64,000 nt of DNA, from assembly GCA_039182125.1 (NCBI GenBank), contig JBCDCH010000013.1, forward strand, positions 1 to 64,000. Direction: 5' to 3'. The stretch is from Planctomycetota bacterium (GTDB lineage Bacteria > Planctomycetota > Phycisphaerae > Tepidisphaerales > Tepidisphaeraceae). Shown here piece by piece: positions 45,708 to 53,895 of this stretch (the first letter of the stretch is position 1; the number at the start of each line of letters is the position of its first letter). The notes below the pieces were generated by a model. It ran no database searches, was not told where the DNA came from, and was given only the letters and a program-made list of their open reading frames with translations. Position numbers and translations under genes: made by a program.

Positions 45708-46153
45708 AGCGCACCGCCCTCCAACGCACGACACCGCTCAAGCGCGGAACGTCCCAACTCACCCGCCGCACCAAGCTCCGCCCGATGTCGGCCAAGCGTG
45801 AGGCCGAGCGGTTGATCCGCAAGGCCGTCCGCGTCCGCGTGCTCGCACGGGACAAGGGCCGGTGCCAGCTCCGCGTGGTGGGCGTATGCACAAGCCACGC
45901 GGTCGACGTCCATGAGGTCCGCCCGCGCGGTCGGGGCGGGGACTACCTCGACCCGGACAACTGCGTCGCGGCTTGCCGGGCCTGCCATGACCACGTCCAC
46001 AACAACCCTGCCGAGTCGCTGGCCGCGGGACGGCTGGCGAGTGGGCACGTTGGTGCTGGAGGTGAGTACGACCTCGACGGCTGGATCACTGCCTACAGCA
46101 TCACCGAAGCGTGGCCCGATTGGGCACCACGTCCCGCGGAGGTGCAGTCGTGA
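45704..46153 (+). CDS. HNH endonuclease-like phage protein
   Basis: A 149-residue basic protein. After an Arg/Lys-rich N-terminus, the ββα-metal core reads RDKGRCQLRVVGVC, then VDVHEVRPRGRGGDYLDPDNCVAACRACHDHVHNN, with the His, Asn and His of the HNH site and the zinc-binding cysteines. Small HNH proteins assist phage packaging or act as homing-type nucleases. The GTG start overlaps the previous stop (GTGA), and its own stop overlaps the next start in the same way. A second HNH gene lies next to the terminase at 55063. Confidence 0.82.
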   Translation: MKRTALQRTTPLKRGTSQLTRRTKLRPMSAKREAERLIRKAVRVRVLARDKGRCQLRVVGVCTSHAVDVHEVRPRGRGGDYLDPDNCVAACRACHDHVHNNPAESLAAGRLASGHVGAGGEYDLDGWITAYSITEAWPDWAPRPAEVQS

Positions 46154-46563
46154 TCACGATCACCATCGCTAGTACCAAGCGCGTCGCCCGCGGCAAGACC
46201 CGGCTCATCGAGGTGCCCGTCGCCAAACGAGAGACGGCCGAGGAGTGCGCTGATTTTCTCGGGTTCGGCAAGTGGCGCGGAGATCCGCAACTGATCCGCG
46301 AGGCGGTCCGCACCGGAGCCGAGTACCGGGGTTGTCGGTTCCACAACGGTGACCCGAAACGCCGGGCCGCTCGCAATGTTCCACCGCGCGCTAGTCATTG
46401 CCGGCCCGTGACGGTCGTTGGCATCGGTGACTTCCCCAGCCAGGCCGAAGCCGCCCGCCGACTGAAACGAACACCGGCGGCCATCCGCCAGGCACTCGTA
46501 TGGGGAAACCGCGTCGCGGGCTACGAGGTTCGCTACCAAACGCCGGAGGTGTCCGATGCCTGA
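46150..46563 (+). CDS. Phage protein with two NUMOD1-like DNA-binding repeats
   Basis: A 137-residue basic protein. Two segments share a helix-turn-helix-like pattern: an N-terminal one ending in GAEYRGCRFH and a C-terminal one FPSQAEAARRLKRTPAAIRQAL ending in GYEVRY. The second resembles NUMOD1 modules, which accompany HNH/GIY homing nucleases and bind DNA. It follows the HNH gene with a GTGA overlap, so the two may act together as nuclease and DNA-recognition parts. Confidence 0.6.
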   Translation: MITITIASTKRVARGKTRLIEVPVAKRETAEECADFLGFGKWRGDPQLIREAVRTGAEYRGCRFHNGDPKRRAARNVPPRASHCRPVTVVGIGDFPSQAEAARRLKRTPAAIRQALVWGNRVAGYEVRYQTPEVSDA

Positions 46564-46771
46564 CTTCTCCCGCGAGCGATCGTGCACCGGGAAGGTGCGT
46601 CACGCCACACGCCGCAGCGCGCGCAAACACGCCCGCGGCCTGAACCAACGTCAACGCAAAACCGGGAAGTACCGCGTCGCGGCGTACCGCTGCGACTACT
46701 GCGGCGGCTACCACGTCGGCCACCAGTTCGACGGCACCGTCCGCGAAGCCCGCCGAAAGGAGTGTGCGTGA
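46556..46771 (+). CDS. Small zinc-finger-like phage protein
   Basis: A 71-residue very basic protein. The N-terminal half is Arg/Lys-rich, and the C-terminal half has CDYCGGYHVGH, a Cys-x2-Cys-x3-His-x2-His pattern able to bind zinc. Such small proteins are frequent in phage early regions and probably bind nucleic acid. It overlaps both neighbours (8 bases before, TGATG after). Confidence 0.65.
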   Translation: MPDFSRERSCTGKVRHATRRSARKHARGLNQRQRKTGKYRVAAYRCDYCGGYHVGHQFDGTVREARRKECA

Positions 46772-47787
46772 TGGCACTGTCCCAAGCCCGCACCAACCGT
46801 AAAATCCTGCGCCTGTCCAGACTGCTCAAACTGCCGCGCGCTCACGCGATCGGCCACCTCGAACTTCTGTGGATGAGCGCCCACGATGCGCTACGCGACG
46901 ACGTCGGCGACGCGATCGACGTCGAGGCCGCCGCCGAGTGGGAGGGCGAGGAGGGCGAGTTCGCCGCGGCGATGATCGAGGTCGGCCTGCTCGACGAGCA
47001 CGACGACACGCTGTACGTCCACGACTACTACGAGCACCTGCCGGAGATGCACCTCAAGCGCCTGCTCCGCAAGGTCGCGGGTGCCGAGTGGCTGCCGGCG
47101 AAACCGTCTACGAAACACGTCAAAGACCATTTTTGCTGCATGGCAGCCGAGCGGCAGCCGGACAGCAGCCGAAAGTCTGCCCACCAGACCAGACCAGACC
47201 CCACCTCACCAATTTCCCCCACTGGCCCCCAGGGGCCCGAGCCGCCGGGTGAAGTCGAGCCGACCGACGAGCCGGACATCGCCACGCCCGAGCAGGCCGC
47301 AGCAGCGCGCAGCGCCGCCTCCGACCGCCGCGATGCCGAGCCGCCGCCCGACAGCGTGCCCGCCGCGATCGAGGCGTTCGACCGCTGGAGCCGCGAGCCA
47401 ACGCCGCGGGGCAGGGGCAAGCCGCTCGACACCGCCGCCAACGAGCACCGCGAGATCGTCCGGCTTTGCGAAACCCTCGCACACCGACCACCGATCCCAC
47501 ACGGCGACGCCCAGGTCCGCCCCGACCGCCTGATCCCGCAGGCCGTGGATCGGCTCATCGCCCGGGGCAAGTCCGACGGCAAACCGCCGTTCCGCCGCCC
47601 GAACTTTGCGGTCGGCTGCGTGCGGAACGAGCTCGACGACTGGAACAACGGCATTGACCTCCAGCCCCGCGCCGGGCCGGGGAGCTACGCCGACGACCGC
47701 AGGCAACGCGCCAACGCCACCAACGAAACCGTCAAGCAACGCCTCAAAGCCAAACGGGAGCAGACCCATGACCGACGAGCAAGCTGA
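46771..47787 (+). CDS. Replication-initiation-like phage protein
   Basis: A 338-residue protein. The first about 100 residues (KILRLSRLLKLPRAHAIGHLELLW, then EEGEFAAAMIEVGLLDE) resemble the winged-helix N-terminus of phage replisome organisers. A long Pro/Glu-rich linker (about 130-215) leads to a conserved-looking C-terminal segment around KPPFRRPNFAVGCVRNELDDW. It would bind the phage origin and recruit the host helicase. ATG 46771 follows AAAGGA. The end overlaps the next gene by 20 bases, as expected for a partner such as a helicase loader. Confidence 0.6.
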   Translation: MALSQARTNRKILRLSRLLKLPRAHAIGHLELLWMSAHDALRDDVGDAIDVEAAAEWEGEEGEFAAAMIEVGLLDEHDDTLYVHDYYEHLPEMHLKRLLRKVAGAEWLPAKPSTKHVKDHFCCMAAERQPDSSRKSAHQTRPDPTSPISPTGPQGPEPPGEVEPTDEPDIATPEQAAAARSAASDRRDAEPPPDSVPAAIEAFDRWSREPTPRGRGKPLDTAANEHREIVRLCETLAHRPPIPHGDAQVRPDRLIPQAVDRLIARGKSDGKPPFRRPNFAVGCVRNELDDWNNGIDLQPRAGPGSYADDRRQRANATNETVKQRLKAKREQTHDRRAS

Positions 47788-48394
47788 CCAACTGGTCGAC
47801 AGACTCAACGACGCCGACAAGGGCCTCTGGCCCGGCAAGTTCAACGAGGCCGAGTTGGAGCAGTGGGTGACGGCACTCCGCCGCTACCGCTGGGACCGCG
47901 TCGAGCAGGAGCTGTTCGCGGCCTACCGGGGCGACGGCAACCACCGCGCCGGGTACAAGCCGTCGCTCGGTGCCGTGGTCGCTGTGGTGCGCGATGCCGT
48001 GGATGAGTCCGCCGACGACTCACGCGAGCATGAGCAAGCGGCCGACTTCCCCGAACTGCTCCGCCGCCGCCATCCCAACCTACGCGGCAAGTCCAACGTC
48101 GAGGTGGTGATGATCTACCACGCCGCGCAGGTCCGGTCGGTGGTGTGGCCGATCCGCAAGCAGGCTTCGCAACGCGGCCCCGATCGCGACCGTGCTCGCC
48201 AGGACCACGCGATCGCCGAAGAAAAGCTCACCGCTCTGGTCCGTTCCTGCCAACGCGACCTACGCGCCTACGCCGGCATGTCCGATGAGCAAGCGCTCAA
48301 CGCCGCCGCGTGGATCGACGCCAACGACAGCGACTTCGAGGACGCCCTGCGCGACCTTCGCAACGCCGACGTGTTCGACGCCGCCGCCGCATAG
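47768..48394 (+). CDS. Phage protein, possible helicase-loader-like partner
   Basis: A 208-residue soluble helical protein. The N-terminal part (LWPGKFNEAELEQWVTALRRYRW, then EQELFAAYRGDGNHRAGYKPSLGAV) recalls the small N-terminal domain of replicative helicase loaders/inhibitors, but no Walker motif is present, so ATP use is unlikely. It directly follows the replication-like gene with a 20-base overlap. It ends in TAG, showing that amber codons do stop translation in this element. Confidence 0.45.
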   Translation: MTDEQADQLVDRLNDADKGLWPGKFNEAELEQWVTALRRYRWDRVEQELFAAYRGDGNHRAGYKPSLGAVVAVVRDAVDESADDSREHEQAADFPELLRRRHPNLRGKSNVEVVMIYHAAQVRSVVWPIRKQASQRGPDRDRARQDHAIAEEKLTALVRSCQRDLRAYAGMSDEQALNAAAWIDANDSDFEDALRDLRNADVFDAAAA

Positions 48395-48432
48395 GACCAA
48401 CACACCCAGCAACCCCGCACGGACGCAGTACC

Positions 48433-48900
48433 ATGAGCGAAGTGAATCGCCGGGCACCCCAACTCAAACCAGCTGGCTACGGCGGGGGCTCGATGCCCCT
48501 CGACGAGGACTGGATTGAGTTTTCGGAGTGGGCCAACAAACGCGATCAGCAGGCTGCCGATACCAAGGTCGCCGACGAACCGCTCGACGCCGCCGCCGAG
48601 CGTGCCGTGAAGCGTCTTCTCCGCCTGGTCGAGAAGCTACTGACCGGCGACGATCCGATCGCCACGCAGCTCGCCGCCGCCGGCTGGTACAACTTGCGCG
48701 AGCACCCCGAGGCCCGGAAATGGTGGGCCAAGCTCGACATGCAGTGCCGGCTCATGTTCATCCGCGAGGGCTGGGCCGCCGACTGCGGCGGGAGCATCGC
48801 CGAGGCCGTCCCGCTGAAAATCTGGAAAAAGTTCAACGCCAAAATCCGCGTTTCTGGCGTGGATTCAGCGATCATGGGCGAAACGCTCCGATATTCTTGA
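48433..48900 (+). CDS. Phage protein of unknown function
   Basis: A 155-residue soluble protein, charged in the first half (residues 30-75), with a compact C-terminal part rich in aromatic residues (GWYNLREHPEARKWWAKLDMQC). ATG 48433 begins the coherent coding part; the frame upstream is antisense-like shadow of the previous gene. No motif recognised. Confidence 0.5.
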   Translation: MSEVNRRAPQLKPAGYGGGSMPLDEDWIEFSEWANKRDQQAADTKVADEPLDAAAERAVKRLLRLVEKLLTGDDPIATQLAAAGWYNLREHPEARKWWAKLDMQCRLMFIREGWAADCGGSIAEAVPLKIWKKFNAKIRVSGVDSAIMGETLRYS

Positions 48901-48921
48901 CGCTCACCTGCATAGAGGTAG

Positions 48922-49143
48922 ATGGCGTTGTCCCTTGACCACCTCAAGACCATTCACCTGATCGCGGTCGAAGGTAAATCTGACGCCGAAGCCGCCGAGG
49001 TGTTGGACGTGTCCGAGCGGACCATCGAACGCCGCTGGAGTGAGGCCAAGGTCTACGCCCCGAAGCTCCGCCGACGTCGGCCACCGCCCAAGCCCCGCAC
49101 CGTCGCGTTGACTGACGGATTGCTCGCCACCACCGCCGCGTGA
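48922..49143 (+). CDS. Small helix-turn-helix phage protein
   Basis: A 73-residue protein with a clear sigma-region-4/LuxR-like helix-turn-helix (IHLIAVEGKSDAEAAEVLD, VSERTIERRWSEAK) and a basic Pro-rich tail. It probably controls the late genes that follow. Its stop overlaps the start of the membrane protein gene as GTGA. Confidence 0.7.
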   Translation: MALSLDHLKTIHLIAVEGKSDAEAAEVLDVSERTIERRWSEAKVYAPKLRRRRPPPKPRTVALTDGLLATTAA

Positions 49144-49451
49144 CCGCGTCCGCATCCCCAACTGAACCGGCCGTCGACTTCGGGAAGTTCGTGTCCCGCA
49201 AGTTCATCGTGAACGGTGGCGTCACCGCCGCGATCGCGTACCTCAACGACGTGTCGGTGACCAAGTGCTGGATCATCGCCCTGATCGTGTGCGTGTTCAC
49301 CATCGTCCAAGGCGCGATCGACTACGCCAAGGTCATCCGAGGCACCGTCCCCGCCGATGAGCACGCCGCCGCGGTTGCCCGCGCCGAACTGGCCGAGGCC
49401 ACCGTCGAGCGGAAGCGGGCCGAGAAGGCCAAGACCGAGGCGATGTACTAG
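49140..49451 (+). CDS. Membrane-anchored coiled-coil phage protein, interrupted by an in-frame amber codon
   Basis: A 103-residue product as read to TAG (49449-49451): one membrane helix (about 42-62, CWIIALIVCVFTIVQGAI) and a long charged coiled coil (about 75-103). The frame continues unbroken after the TAG for 41 codons to TGA at 49575-49577, still with coiled-coil and aromatic coding character. The final TGA overlaps the ATG of the next gene as ATGA, the arrangement used by almost every gene here. The intact product would be 145 residues. The topology (N-terminal anchor plus coiled coil, next to a lipoprotein gene) fits an inner-membrane spanin or similar lysis protein. Confidence 0.7.
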   Translation: MTASASPTEPAVDFGKFVSRKFIVNGGVTAAIAYLNDVSVTKCWIIALIVCVFTIVQGAIDYAKVIRGTVPADEHAAAVARAELAEATVERKRAEKAKTEAMY

Positions 49452-49577
49452 GGCGAGATCAATCAGCGTGACGCGAAGGTCGCCGCGCTGGAGGCCGAGT
49501 TGGCACCGCTTCGCCAGTGGCACCGCCAGAACGATCACCTCATGCCCGAGTTCGAACAGTGGAAACGAAGCCGATGA
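49449..49577 (+). other. In-frame continuation after amber codon of the membrane protein gene
   Basis: This stretch contains the TAG codon, then GEINQRDAKVAALEAELAPL and a further 21 residues before TGA. It keeps the heptad pattern of the upstream coiled coil and makes the correct 4-base overlap with the lipoprotein gene. It has no ribosome-binding site of its own. Either the amber is a recent nonsense mutation or sequencing error, or ribosomes read through it at some frequency. Confidence 0.75.
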
Positions 49578-49963
49578 ACCCGATCACCCACGCCCGCCGC
49601 GTTTTCGCCATTATCACCCTCGCCCTCATGGCCGCCACGTTCGCAACCGGCTGCGCCGCCAAGGCTCGCCAAGAGTCGAGCGACGCGAACCTCGCCGCCA
49701 ACCGCGGGTATCTGGCCGAGTACGTCGAGCGGGACACCCCGCATCGCCCGCAGGCCGAGGGCATCATCGCCCGCATCGACGCCGGCGAGGTGGAGGACGT
49801 CGACGCCGAGATCACCGTCTACGACCAATCCCGTCCGCTGATCGAGGACTACGCCCAGATCGCCGACGACGAGGGCCAGGTCGACGCGCTGTTCACGCCC
49901 CGCAGCGTCGGCATCCTCGAATGGCTCAACGCATGGGGCCGTGAACTGGATCGCTACCGATGA
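49574..49963 (+). CDS. Small lipoprotein, possible outer-membrane spanin-like subunit
   Basis: A 129-residue protein with a signal peptide (RRVFAIITLALMAATFA) and lipobox ATGC, so Cys27 would be lipidated. The mature part is acidic and helical. Its ATG overlaps the TGA of the interrupted membrane protein gene (ATGA), and its own stop overlaps the next start. A membrane-anchored coiled-coil protein followed by a lipoprotein is how spanin pairs are organised, but it lacks the proline-rich form usual for outer spanins, so this is only a suggestion. Confidence 0.6.
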   Translation: MNPITHARRVFAIITLALMAATFATGCAAKARQESSDANLAANRGYLAEYVERDTPHRPQAEGIIARIDAGEVEDVDAEITVYDQSRPLIEDYAQIADDEGQVDALFTPRSVGILEWLNAWGRELDRYR

Positions 49964-50517
49964 GCTTCGACTTCAACACCATCGCCGACTCCGCCGCCGT
50001 CATCGCCGACCAAGCGAAGCGGGAAGCCATTGAGTCCGTCAAGGGACTCAAGCTCAACGCACTCGACGCACGCGCCGTGGACTACGCCGCAACGCGGCTC
50101 GCCGCGCTGGAGCTGGCCCGCTTCGACCCCGCGTTCCACCTCGAATCCGACCAGATCGAACAGGACCAGCGCGCCGCCATCGCCATGCTCAAGAGCGTCC
50201 GGGCGATCAAAACGGTGGAGTTTCAGGACCGGATCACCCGCATCGTCCAGTCCCTCGCGACCAACGCGTTGCGGGTCGTGCTCGCCCAGATCACCGCCGG
50301 CGGGAGCGAAGCGTTGCTCGCCGTCGTCAACGCCGCACCCGCTGCCACCACGCCGCCGGTTCGGTTTGATCCGCCGGCCGGACCGTTCGCCAACAGTGAG
50401 GCGACGGACATCGACTTCGACGACGCGCAGATTGAGCCGCAGCAGCCAGAGGGCTTCACCGAGCCCCCGAAGCTCCGCCCATCCGAGCAGCGTGTGACCC
50501 GCATGCCGGGTACTTGA
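49960..50517 (+). CDS. Phage protein of unknown function
   Basis: A 185-residue soluble protein: helical and Ala-rich to about residue 130, then a Pro-rich acidic tail. No membrane helix or motif recognised. The start overlaps the lipoprotein stop (ATGA). Its tail sequence PPAGPFAN suggests a flexible linker. Confidence 0.5.
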   Translation: MSFDFNTIADSAAVIADQAKREAIESVKGLKLNALDARAVDYAATRLAALELARFDPAFHLESDQIEQDQRAAIAMLKSVRAIKTVEFQDRITRIVQSLATNALRVVLAQITAGGSEALLAVVNAAPAATTPPVRFDPPAGPFANSEATDIDFDDAQIEPQQPEGFTEPPKLRPSEQRVTRMPGT

Positions 50518-50520
50518 GCC

Positions 50521-50922
50521 ATGTCCGATTCCACCAAGAAAAGTGCCTGGGAGTTGCTGAAGTACGCCACCGGGATCCTCGTGCTGCTGATCGGCCAGTT
50601 CGTCGCCACGGACAAGGCGATCGACAGCGTCGAGTCTCGCCAGGACCGTGCCGAGGTTAGTGCCGAGTACACGATCAAGCAGATCGCGGAACTCAAGAGC
50701 GAACTCGCCGAAGCGTCGAAAGATCGGTGGACAAGCAAAGACCAAGAGGCGTTCTCGAAGGCGATCTACAAAGAGATCGGCCAAGTTGCCGCCACCCTCT
50801 TGCAGGTCTTGGAGGAACAGAAGGCCCGGATGCCCTGGTTCACCGCGTTGCGAACCGACGTGCTCATGCTCCAGCGTGACGTCGGCGACCTGAAACAACA
50901 TCAGAGGCAGGAGGACAAGTGA
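50521..50922 (+). CDS. Membrane-anchored coiled-coil phage protein, candidate holin or inner spanin
   Basis: A 133-residue protein with one membrane helix near the N-terminus (ATGILVLLIGQFVATD, about 16-31) and a long coiled coil (about 35-110). It has the topology of inner-membrane spanins or of type III-like holins and resembles the protein at 49140. It directly precedes the beta-helix gene with an overlap (GTGA). Confidence 0.5.
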   Translation: MSDSTKKSAWELLKYATGILVLLIGQFVATDKAIDSVESRQDRAEVSAEYTIKQIAELKSELAEASKDRWTSKDQEAFSKAIYKEIGQVAATLLQVLEEQKARMPWFTALRTDVLMLQRDVGDLKQHQRQEDK

Positions 50923-51869
50923 CCGCCAAAGACCCGCTCGTCACCGCAGCCGAACACCAGCGCCAGCAGCAGGCGAACTTCCAGCGTGGCCTTGAGGCCA
51001 TCGGAACACTGCCGCCGGGCCCGACGCGTGACCAGCTCACCGAGTTCGCCCACCAGAGCAACTTCCGCGTGACCGAGATGGCGGAGGTGCTCGCGAAGGT
51101 CCTGGGCGACATCAAGATGCCGGCTTTGCGCGAGGAGTGGAAGCCGCCGACCGACGAGGGCTACAAGCCGAAGCCCGGCGAGCGGATCGAAAGGCGGCAG
51201 TTCGCCGGCGGTCGCAACGGCGTCGACCTTGGCTGGGCCCGGCGTGACATCAAGATCATCGACTGCGACTTCATCGGGCAGTCGCGGTACCCGATCTGGC
51301 TCGGGAGTGCTGCCGACGAGGCTTGGGCGGGCAAGGGCCCGGTCGACGAGTTGCTCATCCAGGGCTGCCGGTTCTGGCCGTCCCAGTGGGAGGCGCTGCT
51401 CCGCGGCTACGGCAATGGCCACCGGGTCATCGGCTGCACCGGATGGATCGCCAACCCGGACAAAGGCGGCATCCGCTTCGCCGCCGGCGACGACAAGGAA
51501 GCCCGCGACAACACGATCGTCAACCTCTGCAAGCGGACGCAGAGCGGTATCGCGTTCTGGCCCCACGCCAACCCCGAGTCGGCCGACCCCTCCGACCGCA
51601 TCCGGGGTGCCAGGGCGATCGGCAACCGCCTGACCCACGCCAACATCTTCGTCGGTGACAACGTCGAAGACGCGGTCGTGACCGGCAACACCTTTGTCGA
51701 CGTCCCCGACGACGAGCCGCTGCTGGTGATCAGCGGGGGCGATCGCAACACCAAGAAGTCCGGACGGTCCGGGTTCCGTGCTCCCAACGTCACCACCGAT
51801 ATCCCGCGTGACCGCATCCGCCTGGAGCGTGGTGCGACGTGGGACAACGTCACGCTCCTCGCCGCCTGA
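50919..51869 (+). CDS. Right-handed beta-helix phage protein, candidate tail spike or depolymerase
   Basis: A 316-residue protein. After an N-terminal helical stretch (about 1-70) comes a series of short strand-turn repeats with IxxCxF, LLIQGCRF, VIGCTGW, AIGNRLTHANIFVGDNV and VVTGNTFVDVP, the pattern of a pectate-lyase-like beta helix. Such folds bind or cut polysaccharides at the virion tip. It lies upstream of the packaging genes, which is unusual for a tail-spike gene. The catalytic site cannot be assigned. Confidence 0.7.
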   Translation: MTAKDPLVTAAEHQRQQQANFQRGLEAIGTLPPGPTRDQLTEFAHQSNFRVTEMAEVLAKVLGDIKMPALREEWKPPTDEGYKPKPGERIERRQFAGGRNGVDLGWARRDIKIIDCDFIGQSRYPIWLGSAADEAWAGKGPVDELLIQGCRFWPSQWEALLRGYGNGHRVIGCTGWIANPDKGGIRFAAGDDKEARDNTIVNLCKRTQSGIAFWPHANPESADPSDRIRGARAIGNRLTHANIFVGDNVEDAVVTGNTFVDVPDDEPLLVISGGDRNTKKSGRSGFRAPNVTTDIPRDRIRLERGATWDNVTLLAA

Positions 51870-51884
51870 CCCACACCCCTCACG

Positions 51885-52736
51885 ATGAAAACCATCGCCT
51901 TGATCCTCACGTTGCTCGCCGGCCTCGGCGTCGCGGCCTCCGACCATGTGACACGCGTCGATACCGACGCCGGCCCACACGTCCTGCCCGCGCTCACCAA
52001 CGTCGACGCGCTGGCCGATGCCGGCTTCGCTATCGATATCGACGTGCTCGCCGGCCACGTCACGAGTCGGTACCCGAGGCAGATCGCGGGTCCATCCGCC
52101 GACGCCGGCGTGGCCCTGGCGAACCGGCACCTGCTGCCCGGCCTGCTCATCCTCGACTACGAGCGGGACGACGCGGAGGTCAACGCGGCCCTCATCCGCC
52201 AGCTACGCCAGATCCACCCCTACGAGCCGATCGCCGCCTACGACTACCCCGGCGGACCACTGGCCCACCACGAGGAGATACAGCGGCTCAAGCCGGCCCT
52301 GGAGCGTCCCCGCAACAAGGCGACCGCCCAGCGCTGGACACGCATCAACCAGGACCGCATCGCCGCGAAGCGCGACCCGCACGAGTTGCTGCGGGACATG
52401 GTCGACTACGCCGCGCCGGTCGGTTACTCGTACTACTGGCACAAGCTCACCCCCGAGCAGTTCGGGGCGGCCAACGCGGCCAAGCTGGCCGAGGCGGCCG
52501 AGTGGGGCCTGCCGATCGTCTACTTCGTCTCGCCGTACCAGCGCGGCATCAGCAAGGGTGACCGCCGCGTCCGCATCCCGGACGCCTACCAGGCGGCCCA
52601 GCTCCGTGCCCTGCGTGACGTGGGCGGTCAGCCGATCGTGTGGTTACAGGCCAACTCCGACGCCGAGGCGGTCGAGGCCGCCGGCGACATGATCCGACTC
52701 TGGCGGCAGGTGTGCATGGAGGATCAGGGACGATGA
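51885..52736 (+). CDS. Secreted TIM-barrel-like protein, candidate glycosidase or endolysin
   Basis: A 283-residue protein with a signal peptide (MKTIALILTLLAGLGVAAS). The mature part fits a (beta/alpha)8 barrel: LLPGLLILDYERD with acidic residues at a strand end, PIAAYDYPGG, VDYAAPVGYSYYWHKL, LPIVYFVSPY, and QPIVWLQANSD. This looks like a glycoside hydrolase. A secreted glycosidase in a late phage operon may be the cell-wall lytic enzyme. No closer family recognised. Confidence 0.55.
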   Translation: MKTIALILTLLAGLGVAASDHVTRVDTDAGPHVLPALTNVDALADAGFAIDIDVLAGHVTSRYPRQIAGPSADAGVALANRHLLPGLLILDYERDDAEVNAALIRQLRQIHPYEPIAAYDYPGGPLAHHEEIQRLKPALERPRNKATAQRWTRINQDRIAAKRDPHELLRDMVDYAAPVGYSYYWHKLTPEQFGAANAAKLAEAAEWGLPIVYFVSPYQRGISKGDRRVRIPDAYQAAQLRALRDVGGQPIVWLQANSDAEAVEAAGDMIRLWRQVCMEDQGR

Positions 52737-53272
52737 CCCTCAAGGACTACATCGCCGACGGACAAGCATCGGACGACGACGCGGCAGCGGCTTCGGCCTA
52801 CAACGCCGATTTCAGCCGTGCCCGGACCCTCTGGGTGACCCCCGAGACGCTCATCAGCCGGCTCGCCGCCGACCACGGTGCCGACGGCATCGCCGCGGCG
52901 CGTCGCATCGTCGGGGGGCTCAAGGCTGCGGCCGCCGCCGATCCGCTCGTGGAGATCGCCGACCACCGTCTTCGTAATAGCGAAAAGGGCCTCAACCTTG
53001 GCGACGCATCGACACTGGGCGTGGTTCAACAGCTCGTCGAAGGCGGGGCGTTGCAGCCCAGCGACGCGGCGATGCTGACCGCGTTGGTGCTCGGTCCGCC
53101 CGTCACGGCCGAGGATGTCGACGCGGCCCGTTCGCAACTCGCCGACGAGGAAGCCCGAGCCGATCGACGGACGATCGCCGACACGTGGCTCGCCGACGCC
53201 CGGACGGTGGCCCAAGCCCATGTCGATGGCCGGCTTACCGGTCTACCCGCACTGCCGAAGGTGACCGACTGA
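52733..53272 (+). CDS. Phage structural-region protein of unknown function
   Basis: A 179-residue acidic, Ala-rich helical protein, probably a soluble accessory or assembly protein. No motif recognised. It overlaps the previous gene (ATGA) and the next (TGATG), so it belongs to the same unit as the beta-sandwich proteins that follow. Confidence 0.5.
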   Translation: MTLKDYIADGQASDDDAAAASAYNADFSRARTLWVTPETLISRLAADHGADGIAAARRIVGGLKAAAAADPLVEIADHRLRNSEKGLNLGDASTLGVVQQLVEGGALQPSDAAMLTALVLGPPVTAEDVDAARSQLADEEARADRRTIADTWLADARTVAQAHVDGRLTGLPALPKVTD

Positions 53273-53895
53273 TGACCGCCCCGGCCGGCTCCAACTACAT
53301 CTACACCGCCCCGGCGTCGGGTCCGATCTGCCTTGAGGTGGAGCATGCCACCCGCATCGCGAGCGGACCGGACGGCGATCTTGAGCTCACCACGGTCAAC
53401 ACCCCGTCCGAGAGTGCGTTGCAGGCGGTGAAGCCCAACGGGTTCGCCAGCATCTACAGCACATGGGAAGCGGCCGACGCGCCTTACGCCGAGTTCGAGC
53501 TGACCGACGTCCCCACCGGCGACTACCGCGTCTGGCTCCGCACGCACCGCGACGAGGATGAGGCCGGTCACGACACCACGTTGGTCGGGGCCACCGGAGG
53601 CACGCCCGTCGGCATCTTCGCACGCCACCGATTCAACGGCTTCGCGTCGGGCTGGGGGTGGGAGGACAGCCGCTTCTCGGGGGACAAGCTCACGCTCGCC
53701 GGGGACGTGACGCTGCGGATTCAGCTTCGCGAGCCGCTGCTCAAGCACGACCGCATCCTGTTCACGACCGACACTGGCTACGACCCGTCAACGGTGGCCG
53801 GCGGCGTCGGGCCCGCTGCACTGCTCCCGCCGTTCGGTGGTGGCGGTCGTCGCACGCCGGCCCTCGTGACCGGGGAAGGCGGATTGCTGCCGTGA
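53272..53895 (+). CDS. Beta-sandwich, carbohydrate-binding-module-like phage protein
   Basis: A 207-residue protein. Residues about 10-160 have the strand order and aromatic residues of a CBM6/35-like jelly roll (ICLEVEHATRIASG, YAEFELTDVPTGDYRVWLRT, GWGWEDSRF). The C-terminal about 45 residues are Gly/Pro-rich. It is likely a tail-fibre or receptor-binding component. Starts by TGATG overlap. Confidence 0.6.
   Translation: MTAPAGSNYIYTAPASGPICLEVEHATRIASGPDGDLELTTVNTPSESALQAVKPNGFASIYSTWEAADAPYAEFELTDVPTGDYRVWLRTHRDEDEAGHDTTLVGATGGTPVGIFARHRFNGFASGWGWEDSRFSGDKLTLAGDVTLRIQLREPLLKHDRILFTTDTGYDPSTVAGGVGPAALLPPFGGGGRRTPALVTGEGGLLP

Noticed and set aside
45336-46153. Integrase or repressor gene next to the attachment remnant
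   Set aside because: No tyrosine or serine recombinase motif or phage repressor is encoded near this end; these genes are expected outside the window.
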